DNA of 64,000 nucleotides from positions 124,001-188,000 of the forward strand of contig NZ_JAFKJN010000014.1 of the NCBI RefSeq assembly GCF_017305915.1, given 5' to 3'. This document shows, piece by piece, positions 12,317 through 21,107 of this stretch. Position 1 is the stretch's first letter. Every line of letters begins with the position of its first letter. The DNA comes from Reyranella sp. GTDB lineage: Bacteria; Pseudomonadota; Alphaproteobacteria; Reyranellales; Reyranellaceae. The notes under the pieces were generated by a model. That model ran no database searches. It was not told the origin of the DNA and worked only from the letters and a program-made list of their open reading frames with translations. The position numbers and the translations under genes are program-made.

Positions 12317-15300
12317 CTATCGTGGTCTATATCCAGGATTCGTTTCTATGTTTCTTGCAAAGAGCGCACTAAGCGCACCTGCTTGGTCGCCTGATAGCGT
12401 TGTTTGGCCCGCGGGTAATAGTATCGAAACATGAACAGGGTTACTACGCGTGGGCGTAGGGACGACTGTATATCCGAGGCTCTGAATGCTGGGGAGATCG
12501 GTGGAGCTAATCTTTCGGTACTGCGGATATCCACCAGCTGCCTGCGCAATTTCGACAGCAGACAACCCCGGCTTCGATGAGGCCGGTAGTCCGTATTTTC
12601 CCGGAAGTCCAATTGGGGAGAGTTCATCTACGCCACGTTGCAGGGTGAGGGGCTCTGACACGCCTCCTCGAACCACTATCTGATCGGTCTGAGTTTGAGA
12701 ACTGATAGCCTCGCCAAGGCCAATGCCGGTGATGATTGCGCTTAGCAAGTACAATACCGCGTCCAAAATTGCTGCTCCAAGAGGAATGGCCGGAGCAAAA
12801 CAGCTATCCCGCCGGCAGCCTTGGGTCCCACTAGGCCCAGTATATGTCGGATAGGGCTGAAGATCCCGCGCTGTACCGAATGTCGGTAAGTCTGCCACCG
12901 AGCCGCCTGAAGCTTCGCGCGCGAGCCCCAAAGGATCGGCCCAGTTCAGCGGATCATTTCCAACATACCCATATAGATTCGCACCACCACTATAGCCACT
13001 CGGATCAGCCTGAAGAAATCGTCCAAGGGACGGAAGATAAGTTCTCGCACGGTAGTAATATGCGCTTACCTCTGGATCGAAGCGTTGCGAAGTATATGCG
13101 AACTGACTTGGCACCGCTGTTGCTGAGCCATAGGGCTGGTATGCGAACGGCGTTAGCGCCCCGCTGCCAGCATCCATTGAGGCGATGATCGAGCCGAGCA
13201 GGTCCGGCACGGGTGTCGAGCGAGTGCTGCCAGCAACATTAACTTGCCCGAGCACCGCATTTGGCCCGAGCGCGTACGGGTACCATCGCTGGATTGCGCC
13301 ACTGCCGCCGTCATATTCAAGGACTTCCCGATTGTCGGGATCGGTGACAAACACGGTCGTCGTGCCGCCGACGGTCTTGCTCTTGCGCCGGCCGCTGGCA
13401 TCGAAGGCGTAGGTGGCGATGGTGGCGTCGCCGCTGGTCTTGGCGGTGACCAAGCGGTTCTCGGGGTCGTATTCGAACTTGTAGGTGCTGCCGTCGTCGG
13501 TGAGGTTGCCGTTGGAGTCGTAGGCCGGGCTCGCCGCGCCGACGGCGGTATACTGGTTGAGGCTGTTGGCGGTGTAAGCGGTGGTACTCGGTGTGCCCGG
13601 CGGATAGGCGATCCAGTCGGCGGGCGTAGCGGCATCGACCGACAGGCTCGTGCGCTGGTTGGCGGCGTTGTAGCCGTGGGTGAACAGCACCGAACTGCCG
13701 TTGCTCGGCAGGGTGGGCGTTGCGACCGGGCTGAAGCCGACGCCGGTCGGCCGGTTCAGGGCATCCCAAGCGGTGGTCGTGGTGAAGACGGCGCTTGTGG
13801 CGGCGACTGTGGGGAGGCTCGCGGAGTTGTCGCTGATGCCGGTCTGCCGTCCGGCGCGGTCCCAGGCATAGGTGACGACCGTGCCCGAGGGCGTGTCGCC
13901 GCAGGTGGCGGCGCTGCCAGGCAGCGTCTTGGCGATGAGCCGGTTGAGCGTATCGTAGGTGAAGGCGATCGGCTGGCCGGCGCGGGTGCAGCGGCGGGTG
14001 ACGTTGCTGTCGGCGTCGTAGGCCAGGGTCTCGGTCGTGCCGCCGGGATAGGTGGTGGTCGCGAGCCGGTCGAAACCGTCATAGGCGAAGGTTGTCGTAT
14101 TGCCGTTGGCATCCTTGAGCGAAGCGCGTAGGCCGTCGGCGGTCCAGGCCTGCTCGAGCAGCGGCCCGGCCTGGATGACAGTGTTGTAGGCGCGGAAGGG
14201 TTGGCCCAGCGCCGTATAGGTGAGGCGGGTGACCCGGCCCATCGGGTCGGTGATCGAGTTCTGGCGGTCGAGCAGATCGTAGGCGAAGCGGGTGACGTTG
14301 CCGTTGGCGTTGGTCGTGGTGGCGGTCTTGCCGGAGAGGGTGTAGGTCGCGCTGGTGGCTCGTAACACCGTCCCGAGGCTCGATTGCTGGGCCTGCGTGA
14401 CCCGGCCGGCGGGATCGTAGGTATAGGCCGTGACGATGCCGGTGGGCGCCGCCGCGGTGGCGGGCGTCGTCGTCGTGGTCGGCCGGCGACCGATGTCATA
14501 AGTGTTGGTCGTGACGTTACCGCGGGGATCGGTGGCGGTGAGTGGATCGCCGCGGGCATTCCAGGTCCAGCTCGTCGTGAGACCGAGACCGCCCGGCGTG
14601 GCGTCACGCACGGCCGAGACGAGATTGCCGGACGAATCGTAGCTGTTCCGGGCTACCACGCCGTTGGGATCGGTGGTGGTCAGCACTTGGCCAAGGCTGT
14701 TGTAGGTGAAGCGCGTCACCGCCTGCAGGCCCGTGCTGTCGGCGGTGACCGACAGCAGATTGCCGGTCCCCGCCTCGTAGGTCATGGCGGTGACCAGGCC
14801 GCGCGGATCGGTGACGGTTGCGGGCTTGTTGAAGCGCGGATCGTAGGTGGTGGTCGTGGTCAGCGTCGACAGCGGCGAGCCGGGCTTGGGCGTGCGCGTG
14901 ACCGTGAGGGGGTTACTGTTGAGGTCATAGGTGTAGCCGACCGTGTTGCCTGCGGGCGCGGTGGCGAGCGCCAAACGGTCGAGCGCATCCCAGGTGTTGG
15001 TCGAGAGGGTCTGGCTCGAGCCACCGAGGTCCTGGATCTCTATGGCGGTCTTGCCGTGGGGCGTGCTGTAGAGAACGTGGCGAGTGCCGTAAGGATCGAT
15101 CTCCTCGCTGCGGCTGCCGGCGAAGAAATAATTCCAAGTCGCGCCCAGCACTCCGGATTGGGTTTGCACGCGGCTGAGCGAATCGTAGGTATTGACGACG
15201 AACGGCCGGCCGGGTGCATCCGGGTAGAAAACATTGATCAGTCGGCCGGGCTGGTCATAAACGTAAGTGGTGGCTTGCCCGAGCGTGTCGACAAAGGATC

Positions 15301-18169
15301 GGAGATTGCTACTGGCGTCGTAGTCGAAGGAAATGTTTCGACCGGTATCGTCGGTCACCTGGGTCAGCAATCCGCTGCCGTACGAAAGGGTCAACGAGCG
15401 GCCGGCGCTGTTGGTAATCGATGTCAGGCGCGGGGGCGTGCTGGTGTCGTAGGCCAGCGCCATCGACGGGCCGGCGGGGCTGGTCCAAGCCGCTAGATTG
15501 CCAGCCGAGTTGAAAGCGAGCGTGGTTCGATCCTTGGCTATGTACGTATATGTCGCTCCATCGAAGGAGAGCGTTGCGGCCGAGCCCGGGGGTGGATTGA
15601 AGGTGCCGTTGGCGAGCTTCACGAAATGCTCGATGTAGCCAGGCTGCTTGATGGCCACGATGTTGGTGATGAGATTGTCGGCAATCCAGCGGTAGATGAT
15701 CGCTCCCGTGACGAAGCGCTCGATCGGCCGCCCCACCGTAAGGCCATCCATTCCAGCGATGTCGAGCGCGACCAGCGTGCCGGCGATCGCTGCGGCGCCG
15801 TTGATCGGCGAATTGGAGGCGAGTCCCTCGTAGGGATCGCTGTCGGCCAGTGCGGTGATAGCGAAGTTGTGCGTCCAGCCGAAGCCCATAGGGCCGCTGG
15901 TCCGCCGCGTCCCGGAATCGTAATAGCGTTGGAATGCCAGACCGATAGGCATGCCACTGCTTCCGGTCGCGATGTCCGTCGTCGTCAGGTAGTAGTCGCC
16001 GGTGACCAGGTTGATAGGTTCGGCGCTACTTGGGGTTTCGCCGGTGGCGCCTCCAGCATTGCCTTGGCCGGTGCCAGGTATCACCAAGTTTGCCGAGGAC
16101 GTGCTTGGCGGAGAGTTGGAGAGCGCCGCCTGGTTCGTGACCTGGCTCGAACTGAGCGGTTGGCCGACTGAACCGCCTTGGAGATTGCCTGAAATCCCGC
16201 CTCCGAGAGCATCGAAGCCGTATGCCTGTGTGACGCGAATCCATCCCGCCCCGGTATATTGGTCGACGCCAATCGCCCCGCTTTGCGGTGCGATGATCCG
16301 CTCGCTGGTGCTGCCGCTGTTGACTTTCGCGTCGATCGAAGAAAGGTCACCGCTGTAGTAGCTCGACGCCATCTGCGGCCGAATGGTGCTGCCATAGTAT
16401 GCGGCGCTATCGCCAGAGATCGCGTTGTTGTTGATGTCGAATATGCGAATGCCTCGCTGGACGGCGATATCCGTCATATTGACGGTGGAAATGCCTGCGA
16501 CACCCATCTGTGTCTGCGAGAGCGTGGCAGACTCCGTCACGCTGTGCGCTAGGCCCTCTGCCACGAATGCGTTGCTCTCCAGTGCGTTCACGGCATCGGG
16601 GGAAAACGATCGTGCAGCCGCTTGAGCGTAATTCTGCGCGCGCAGCCACATGCTCATAGAGGGACCTGTCACACCGCCCAAGTGGGTCATGCCGAACGTG
16701 CCGTAGAAGTAGTAGTTATACGGCACAGTCCCACTGAGCTGTCCGATCAGGCGCGAATGCTGGGAGAATTCGGCCGCCTGTGTGTAGGCGATAATCGAGA
16801 AGGCTTCCCCCACGATCGATTCGTCGTCGGGGTTGCTGGGATGCGCGGCAGTGTTCTCCTGCATCAATCGCCGATGTCGCTCGACCATCGCACGGCTGGT
16901 CGGTCCCCAGCTCGATGTGACCGCGAATATGGCGTTTACGGCCGGGCTGATGCGTGCGTCGTCCTTGTCGGTGACGCCTGGATAGCCGCCGGTTGTGAGC
17001 CAGGGATACGAAATGCTCACCCGGACCGTGAGCTGATAGCCGGATGGGACTGCGCCGCTGGCTGTGATCTGCGTGACACCGTCTAATAGGAGGCTCGGTA
17101 CAGACGCCGCCGAAAATTGGACGGTCATGCGATGGCCGTAGATATCAGCCGTGTTGAAAGTGATTGGCGACGACAGGGAAGTGAATGCCCCGTTCGAATA
17201 GTTCCAGCCGAACTGTTGGGTTAGCGTCACCCGCACGCTGCTCGGAATGTCGATGGTGACGGTGGGCGAAGAATCCCACTGCCGGGGCGTGCTGGTTGAT
17301 CGATACTGCGTCTGGAGCGGCAGCGCGACTATACCCTTCAGGCCGCCGATGACGTCGGCTGTTGCCCCTGCCGGACTATTCGTCCGAGTGTACTGGACCA
17401 GTTTGGTCGCATACTCCGCAAGGTGGTTGCGTACAGCCGAGCGATTAAGCGATGTCAAAGCCCATGGGCTGGTGGTCGTGACAGCGCTGGCGTCGCCGAC
17501 GAATGTGGACCGGTCGTAGCCCATGGCCGACAGCAACGCTGCGGGCGTCATTCCGATCACGCGATTGTAGCCCAGGCCGCTGACGATGCCGAACTTGGTG
17601 GCGGGATCGAATACGCATTGGCCGCCGCAGCTGCTTCCCGGAATGGTCGCCTGCACCCACGCCCAGTTGAGATCAACGTAGTCGATGGGGTCGCTCGGAG
17701 ATGCGAACTTGTGAGTGAAGCCGCCAAAAGCCAACACCCTATGGATTGTTGCGCGTCCGGTGTCCGTTCCGAGCCAGTTCGCGACTTCGTCTCCTGCAAG
17801 CCGAATGGTGCCGTGGACGAAGCGGGCGTCGATATTCGATTGCCGAAGCAGCAAGACCATCAGCTCCGCTTGATCCCATGCTGTACCTTGGCCATCGATC
17901 AGTGCTCCGAGGGCGCCCTTGAGGCTGCCGTGCATCGGCAGGGTTTGGATGTTGTTGTAGACGTATTCGAAGATCAGGTCGGGATCGCCCTTGAGCGCTC
18001 GTGCGAGTTCGACGATTTCCGGCGGTGCGGTTTGCGCCCGTGCAGACGGCACGCCCCAAAGGCCCGCAAAAGCGGCAGTAGCACTCAAGAGCGCCAGCAG
18101 CCAACGCCGCAGCGATACAATGACTCTAGCGGCGATCGGGGCTGGCTGGGGATTGATCACGCGCTGCAT
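12317..18169 (-). CDS. Exported RHS/YD-repeat protein with variable C-terminal tail
   Basis: A 1950-aa protein. Residues 1-45 form a Sec signal ending PSARA. Residues about 60-200 are transglutaminase-like (GTAWDQAELMVLLLRQ, then LNWAWVQATIPG and VFDPATK), but the usual Cys and His positions are Trp/Asp and Asn, so it is probably not catalytic. A DUF6531-like segment (EPINLVTGDYYLTTTDI) begins near residue 716, YD repeats occupy about 890-1600, and the RHS core ends with GRFLQADPSGYSGGANLYGY and DPLGLA near 1750. The last 200 residues are a distinct tail with a hydrophobic helix near 1797-1822 (AAILDAVLYLLSAIITG) and an unrecognised end domain. A GTG at 18160 has better Shine-Dalgarno spacing than the ATG at 18169. 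It overlaps the upstream 86-aa gene. Likely a secreted polymorphic toxin or surface protein. Confidence 0.88.
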   Translation of the reverse strand: MQRVINPQPAPIAARVIVSLRRWLLALLSATAAFAGLWGVPSARAQTAPPEIVELARALKGDPDLIFEYVYNNIQTLPMHGSLKGALGALIDGQGTAWDQAELMVLLLRQSNIDARFVHGTIRLAGDEVANWLGTDTGRATIHRVLAFGGFTHKFASPSDPIDYVDLNWAWVQATIPGSSCGGQCVFDPATKFGIVSGLGYNRVIGMTPAALLSAMGYDRSTFVGDASAVTTTSPWALTSLNRSAVRNHLAEYATKLVQYTRTNSPAGATADVIGGLKGIVALPLQTQYRSTSTPRQWDSSPTVTIDIPSSVRVTLTQQFGWNYSNGAFTSLSSPITFNTADIYGHRMTVQFSAASVPSLLLDGVTQITASGAVPSGYQLTVRVSISYPWLTTGGYPGVTDKDDARISPAVNAIFAVTSSWGPTSRAMVERHRRLMQENTAAHPSNPDDESIVGEAFSIIAYTQAAEFSQHSRLIGQLSGTVPYNYYFYGTFGMTHLGGVTGPSMSMWLRAQNYAQAAARSFSPDAVNALESNAFVAEGLAHSVTESATLSQTQMGVAGISTVNMTDIAVQRGIRIFDINNNAISGDSAAYYGSTIRPQMASSYYSGDLSSIDAKVNSGSTSERIIAPQSGAIGVDQYTGAGWIRVTQAYGFDALGGGISGNLQGGSVGQPLSSSQVTNQAALSNSPPSTSSANLVIPGTGQGNAGGATGETPSSAEPINLVTGDYYLTTTDIATGSSGMPIGLAFQRYYDSGTRRTSGPMGFGWTHNFAITALADSDPYEGLASNSPINGAAAIAGTLVALDIAGMDGLTVGRPIERFVTGAIIYRWIADNLITNIVAIKQPGYIEHFVKLANGTFNPPPGSAATLSFDGATYTYIAKDRTTLAFNSAGNLAAWTSPAGPSMALAYDTSTPPRLTSITNSAGRSLTLSYGSGLLTQVTDDTGRNISFDYDASSNLRSFVDTLGQATTYVYDQPGRLINVFYPDAPGRPFVVNTYDSLSRVQTQSGVLGATWNYFFAGSRSEEIDPYGTRHVLYSTPHGKTAIEIQDLGGSSQTLSTNTWDALDRLALATAPAGNTVGYTYDLNSNPLTVTRTPKPGSPLSTLTTTTTYDPRFNKPATVTDPRGLVTAMTYEAGTGNLLSVTADSTGLQAVTRFTYNSLGQVLTTTDPNGVVARNSYDSSGNLVSAVRDATPGGLGLTTSWTWNARGDPLTATDPRGNVTTNTYDIGRRPTTTTTPATAAAPTGIVTAYTYDPAGRVTQAQQSSLGTVLRATSATYTLSGKTATTTNANGNVTRFAYDLLDRQNSITDPMGRVTRLTYTALGQPFRAYNTVIQAGPLLEQAWTADGLRASLKDANGNTTTFAYDGFDRLATTTYPGGTTETLAYDADSNVTRRCTRAGQPIAFTYDTLNRLIAKTLPGSAATCGDTPSGTVVTYAWDRAGRQTGISDNSASLPTVAATSAVFTTTTAWDALNRPTGVGFSPVATPTLPSNGSSVLFTHGYNAANQRTSLSVDAATPADWIAYPPGTPSTTAYTANSLNQYTAVGAASPAYDSNGNLTDDGSTYKFEYDPENRLVTAKTSGDATIATYAFDASGRRKSKTVGGTTTVFVTDPDNREVLEYDGGSGAIQRWYPYALGPNAVLGQVNVAGSTRSTPVPDLLGSIIASMDAGSGALTPFAYQPYGSATAVPSQFAYTSQRFDPEVSAYYYRARTYLPSLGRFLQADPSGYSGGANLYGYVGNDPLNWADPLGLAREASGGSVADLPTFGTARDLQPYPTYTGPSGTQGCRRDSCFAPAIPLGAAILDAVLYLLSAIITGIGLGEAISSQTQTDQIVVRGGVSEPLTLQRGVDELSPIGLPGKYGLPASSKPGLSAVEIAQAAGGYPQYRKISSTDLPSIQSLGYTVVPTPTRSNPVHVSILLPAGQTTLSGDQAGALSALFARNIETNPGYRPR

Positions 18170-18386
18170 CCTCCCGCGTTCGAGGTTTGACCGCCTGCGG
18201 CCGCAATTTGTCGCGCTCCTGAGCTTCCTTGGCCGCTTGCGAAAAGAAGGAGGCCGAATCAGCCGCGGTCGTCGGTGGAGGTATCGCGGGAGGTGGCGGA
18301 GGGGGCGCTTGAGCAGACGACGGTGTGCTCCAAGCCATGGTCAGAATCATCAGTGCCGCGCTGATACCGCCAGCCTTGGTCGCCAT
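18126..18386 (-). CDS. Small exported proline-rich protein in the RHS operon
   Basis: An 86-aa protein: signal peptide MATKAGGISAALMILTMAWS ending near SSAQA, then APPPPPPAIPPPTT, then a charged helix (FFSQAAKEAQERDKLRP). The ATG at 18386 shares a base with the TGA of the single-YD gene, and its 3' end overlaps the RHS start, so all three are translationally linked. No family is recognised. Position suggests a periplasmic accessory of the RHS protein, which is inference. Its reality is supported by the signal peptide and the overlaps. Confidence 0.6.
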   Translation of the reverse strand: MATKAGGISAALMILTMAWSTPSSAQAPPPPPPAIPPPTTAADSASFFSQAAKEAQERDKLRPQAVKPRTREDAARDQSPASPDRR

Positions 18387-18679
18387 CACGGCCCCCACTT
18401 CGCGCCGTTCCAGTTGAAACATCCCCAGACGCCCGTGCTGCTTGGGGAGACGACCAGGATCTTCTCGCTCAACCGGTTGCCGTTGGGGTCGTAGCTGTAC
18501 GCGATGCACACGCCGGTGTCGTAGCTCGCCGTGATCAAGCGGCCGAGCGCATCGTAGGTATAGGCGACCGACCCGTTCGCCGCGCGCGCCGCTCCCCCGC
18601 TCCACGAGGCCAGCAGCAGGGCTGAGGCCGCGAAGGTCAGCCGCCGCATTCTCGAGCCTGCAAACCGGGCCATGACCAC
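18386..18679 (-). CDS. Miniature single-YD-repeat exported protein
   Basis: A 97-aa protein with a signal peptide (RRLTFAASALLLASWSGGAA) followed by essentially one RHS/YD unit: VAYTYDALGRLITASYDTG and YSYDPNGNRLSEK, then a short tail with two cysteines. YD repeats normally occur in long arrays that build a cocoon-like shell, so a free single unit is unusual. It is the first gene of the leftward operon and its stop overlaps the next start (TGATG). It may be a precursor fragment of the large RHS gene or a cap/assembly subunit; neither is demonstrated. Confidence 0.68.
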   Translation of the reverse strand: MVMARFAGSRMRRLTFAASALLLASWSGGAARAANGSVAYTYDALGRLITASYDTGVCIAYSYDPNGNRLSEKILVVSPSSTGVWGCFNWNGAKWGP

Positions 18680-18836
18680 CTCCCGCTCGCGTCAATCGAC
18701 GAGCGTGTGTCACGACACTAGCAAGAAAGGTTGAATAAAAAAAGACTATACTCGGAAAAATTGTTCCCTAGAATGGTCGGGCACGCGCCGCCCGATCTTC
18801 GCGCGGCGCTCCGCTCGGCTCGGCGGAGGCCTCTCC
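18680..18836. promoter_or_regulatory. AT-rich divergent intergenic region of the RHS operon
   Basis: This 157-base gap separates the leftward RHS operon from the rightward fibre-like gene. It contains an A-rich run and TATACT at 18747-18752, a plausible minus-10 hexamer for the plus strand, but no correctly spaced minus-35 is clear. It is markedly AT-richer than flanking DNA, as expected for promoters of acquired genes. Confidence 0.35.
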
Positions 18837-19913
18837 ATGATCAGACACATCGCTGCCGTTTTGCTCGGCGTCGCGCTCGGGGCGGGGGCGGCGACGGCCC
18901 AGACGTGCGGCGCGCTGCCCAACACCCTGGCCAACGGCACCAACGCCGATGCGACGCAGGTGATGGCGAACTTCACGGCGCTGTTGAATTGCATCAACGC
19001 GCTGCCCTCGTCGAACGGGAGCCTCGTGCCCGCGCAGGGACGCCTGACCCTGACCACCGGGACGCCGGTCATGAGCGCCAGCGTCAGCGCCGCGACGACC
19101 GTCTATTACACGCCCTACGCGGGCAACCAGATCGCCATCTCCAACGGAGCCAGCTTCGTTCCGACGGCCTTCACCGAGCTCAGCAACATCACGACCAACA
19201 GCAGCACCGGCAATGCCGGCCCCGCCGCCGTCGCGGCCAACGGCAACTACGACCTGTTCGTCTGGTCCAACAGCGGCACGCCCACGCTGACCCGCGGTCC
19301 GGCCTGGACGACCGACACGACCCGCAACCTTGCCTTGCAGCGGATCAACGGGATCTGGACGAACGGATCGGCGATCGCCAACGGACCGGCCGCCAATCTT
19401 GGGACCTATGTCGGCACCGTGCGGTCCGACGGGTCGAGCCAGATCAACTGGCAGCTCGGCGGCGTGGCGGCCAACGGCACGGCGGCCGTGCTGGGCGTCT
19501 GGAATCTCTATAATCGCGTGTCCTTCGCCGGTTTCATCGGCGACACCACGGTCAACTGGACCTATTCGAGCACGACCATTCGGCCGGCGAACAATTCTTC
19601 GACGATGCGCGCTTCCTTCGTCCAGGGCCTGATAGAGGACGTCTTTGACGTGACGTACAACGCGCTCGCATCGCAAAGTGGCGGCGGTGCGATGGTCGGT
19701 ATCGGGTACGACAGCACGACGGCCTTCACGGGACAGATAGGCCATAATTCATCCGGCTCCGGTGCCACCCAAGTGTATGGCAGCCATCGCGTGCAGGCGC
19801 TCGGTTTCCACTACGTGCAAGCGTGCGAACAGAGCGACGCCGCTGGGAGCCATACCTTCTATGGCAGTGGCGGGAGCGCGCAGAGCGGCCTTACCTACAC
19901 TGGGAGATTCTGA
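18837..19913 (+). CDS. Exported phage-fibre-like protein of unknown function
   Basis: A 358-aa protein with a signal peptide (MIRHIAAVLLGVALGAGAAT, processed near TAQ). The mature part is rich in Asn, Ser, Thr and Gly with repeated beta-strand patterns (TTVYYTPYAGNQIAI, GNYDLFVWSNSGTPTLTRGP). From memory this resembles hypothetical proteins found in tail-fibre regions of prophages, but here it has a Sec signal and no phage neighbours. A surface-exposed trimeric beta-rich protein is my best guess. It is divergent from the RHS operon. The start is the signal-peptide ATG. Confidence 0.65.
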   Translation: MIRHIAAVLLGVALGAGAATAQTCGALPNTLANGTNADATQVMANFTALLNCINALPSSNGSLVPAQGRLTLTTGTPVMSASVSAATTVYYTPYAGNQIAISNGASFVPTAFTELSNITTNSSTGNAGPAAVAANGNYDLFVWSNSGTPTLTRGPAWTTDTTRNLALQRINGIWTNGSAIANGPAANLGTYVGTVRSDGSSQINWQLGGVAANGTAAVLGVWNLYNRVSFAGFIGDTTVNWTYSSTTIRPANNSSTMRASFVQGLIEDVFDVTYNALASQSGGGAMVGIGYDSTTAFTGQIGHNSSGSGATQVYGSHRVQALGFHYVQACEQSDAAGSHTFYGSGGSAQSGLTYTGRF

Positions 19914-19954
19914 GCGTCGTCGGCCAAATGCCAGCCATCGCCGCGACCACGAGC

Positions 19955-20746
19955 TCACCCCACCAGCGCCAGCGGCGCCACGAATCGCGCGATCTCGGCC
20001 AGCGTGTAGGTGGGCTGCTGCAGATGCGGGCTGTGGCCGCAGTCGGGGATCAGCCGCGTCTCGCAGTAGCCTCCGACCTTGCCGGCGATGATGCCGAGCT
20101 GCAGCTCGCTGCCGTAGTCGTCGTCCTCTCCTTGGATCGCCTGCACCGGCACCTCGATCCTGGGCAGCCGGCCTGATGCGTCCATCGGCTCGAAGCCCGG
20201 CGCCACCCAGGCGTCGGACCACAGCCGGAAGGCGCGGTCCGTGTTGTCGCCGTGATGGCGGGCCAGCTTCTGGCGCAGGTCGGTGCTGGCATAGGCCTCG
20301 CGCGCGCGCTGGATGGCGGCGGTGCAGACCGGCTCGTTGATGGCGTGCGCCGCGAGCGTCACGACGGCGCGCAGCGGCTCGGGGGAGTGGGCCGCGTAGT
20401 TCAGCGCGATGGTGCCGCCGTCGCTGTGGCCGACCAGCACGCAGTCGTCGATGGCGAGCGCCGCGAGGAGCCTGGGCAGCACCGCGTCGGCCTCGATCTC
20501 CATGTAGCGAAGGCCGGGGTCGTACGGCCACGGGCTCGACTGGCCGTAGGACGTGCGGTCGTAGACCACGCCCCGGCATTGCAGGGCATCGCAAAGCGTC
20601 TGCGGGAAGTCGCGCCACATCTCGATGCAGCCCAGGCCCTCGTGCAGGAACACCAGCGTCGTGCGCTCGAGCCCGTCGGTCTTCTGCGGCTCGAGGCGGC
20701 GCACCCGCAAGCGTCTGTCGCCGAGATCGATCAGCCGGTCATCCAT
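19955..20746 (-). CDS. Alpha/beta hydrolase
   Basis: A 263-aa single-domain alpha/beta hydrolase: oxyanion region TLVFLHEGLGCIEMW (HEGLG in place of HGxxG), nucleophile elbow VGHSDGG, acidic residue in AIQGEDDDYGS and catalytic His in PDCGHSPHLQQP. No signal peptide, so cytoplasmic. The HEGLGS-type oxyanion loop is common among ester and C-C hydrolases of aromatic degradation. It stands alone, convergent with the fibre-like gene. Substrate unknown. Confidence 0.87.
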   Translation of the reverse strand: MDDRLIDLGDRRLRVRRLEPQKTDGLERTTLVFLHEGLGCIEMWRDFPQTLCDALQCRGVVYDRTSYGQSSPWPYDPGLRYMEIEADAVLPRLLAALAIDDCVLVGHSDGGTIALNYAAHSPEPLRAVVTLAAHAINEPVCTAAIQRAREAYASTDLRQKLARHHGDNTDRAFRLWSDAWVAPGFEPMDASGRLPRIEVPVQAIQGEDDDYGSELQLGIIAGKVGGYCETRLIPDCGHSPHLQQPTYTLAEIARFVAPLALVG

Positions 20747-21107
20747 GCCGCCCTTTTAGACAGCCGGAGGGGCGCTCCGAAAGCCTGTGGATAAGGCCGA
20801 CGCGACATCGTGCAGTGTGGCGCGCATGATCGCGTTCCTTCCCCTGCTAGGTCCCTCGTTCCGGGCGCTTGCCGCGCGGGCGCGCATGCCGGGTGGGCGC
20901 GTTTTCGCGGGGGGCGGCGGTCCCTGCGGGCAGAATGGCAGGACGTGCGAAAAACGCTGGCCCTGCTGGACCGGGCCGCTGCCCTCTCGATTGGCAGCCG
21001 AGGGCAGGGCGTCGCCGCAGCCTCACGCCTCTGCCGTGACCGGGATGCGGCGGGAAAAGACGCCGATCGCCGCCGGCAGCAAACCAGCCGCTACGACGGC
21101 GTCTGCA
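20747..21107. other. Gap between hydrolase and efflux operon, with a possible transporter remnant
   Basis: No intact gene in about 360 bases. On the minus strand at about 21023-21085 a frame reads AVVAAGLLPAAIGVFSRRIP and stops at 21023, closely resembling the last helix and basic tail of a major-facilitator transporter. It has no start or upstream body and directly follows the outer-membrane-factor stop. I see it as a possible 3' remnant of a lost transporter; the remaining 250 bases show nothing. Confidence 0.3.

Noticed and set aside
12317..18169. Assigning the RHS tail to a named toxin family
   Set aside because: The end domain (about 150 residues) matches no motif I can recognise; naming a nuclease, deaminase or ADP-ribosyltransferase would be guesswork.
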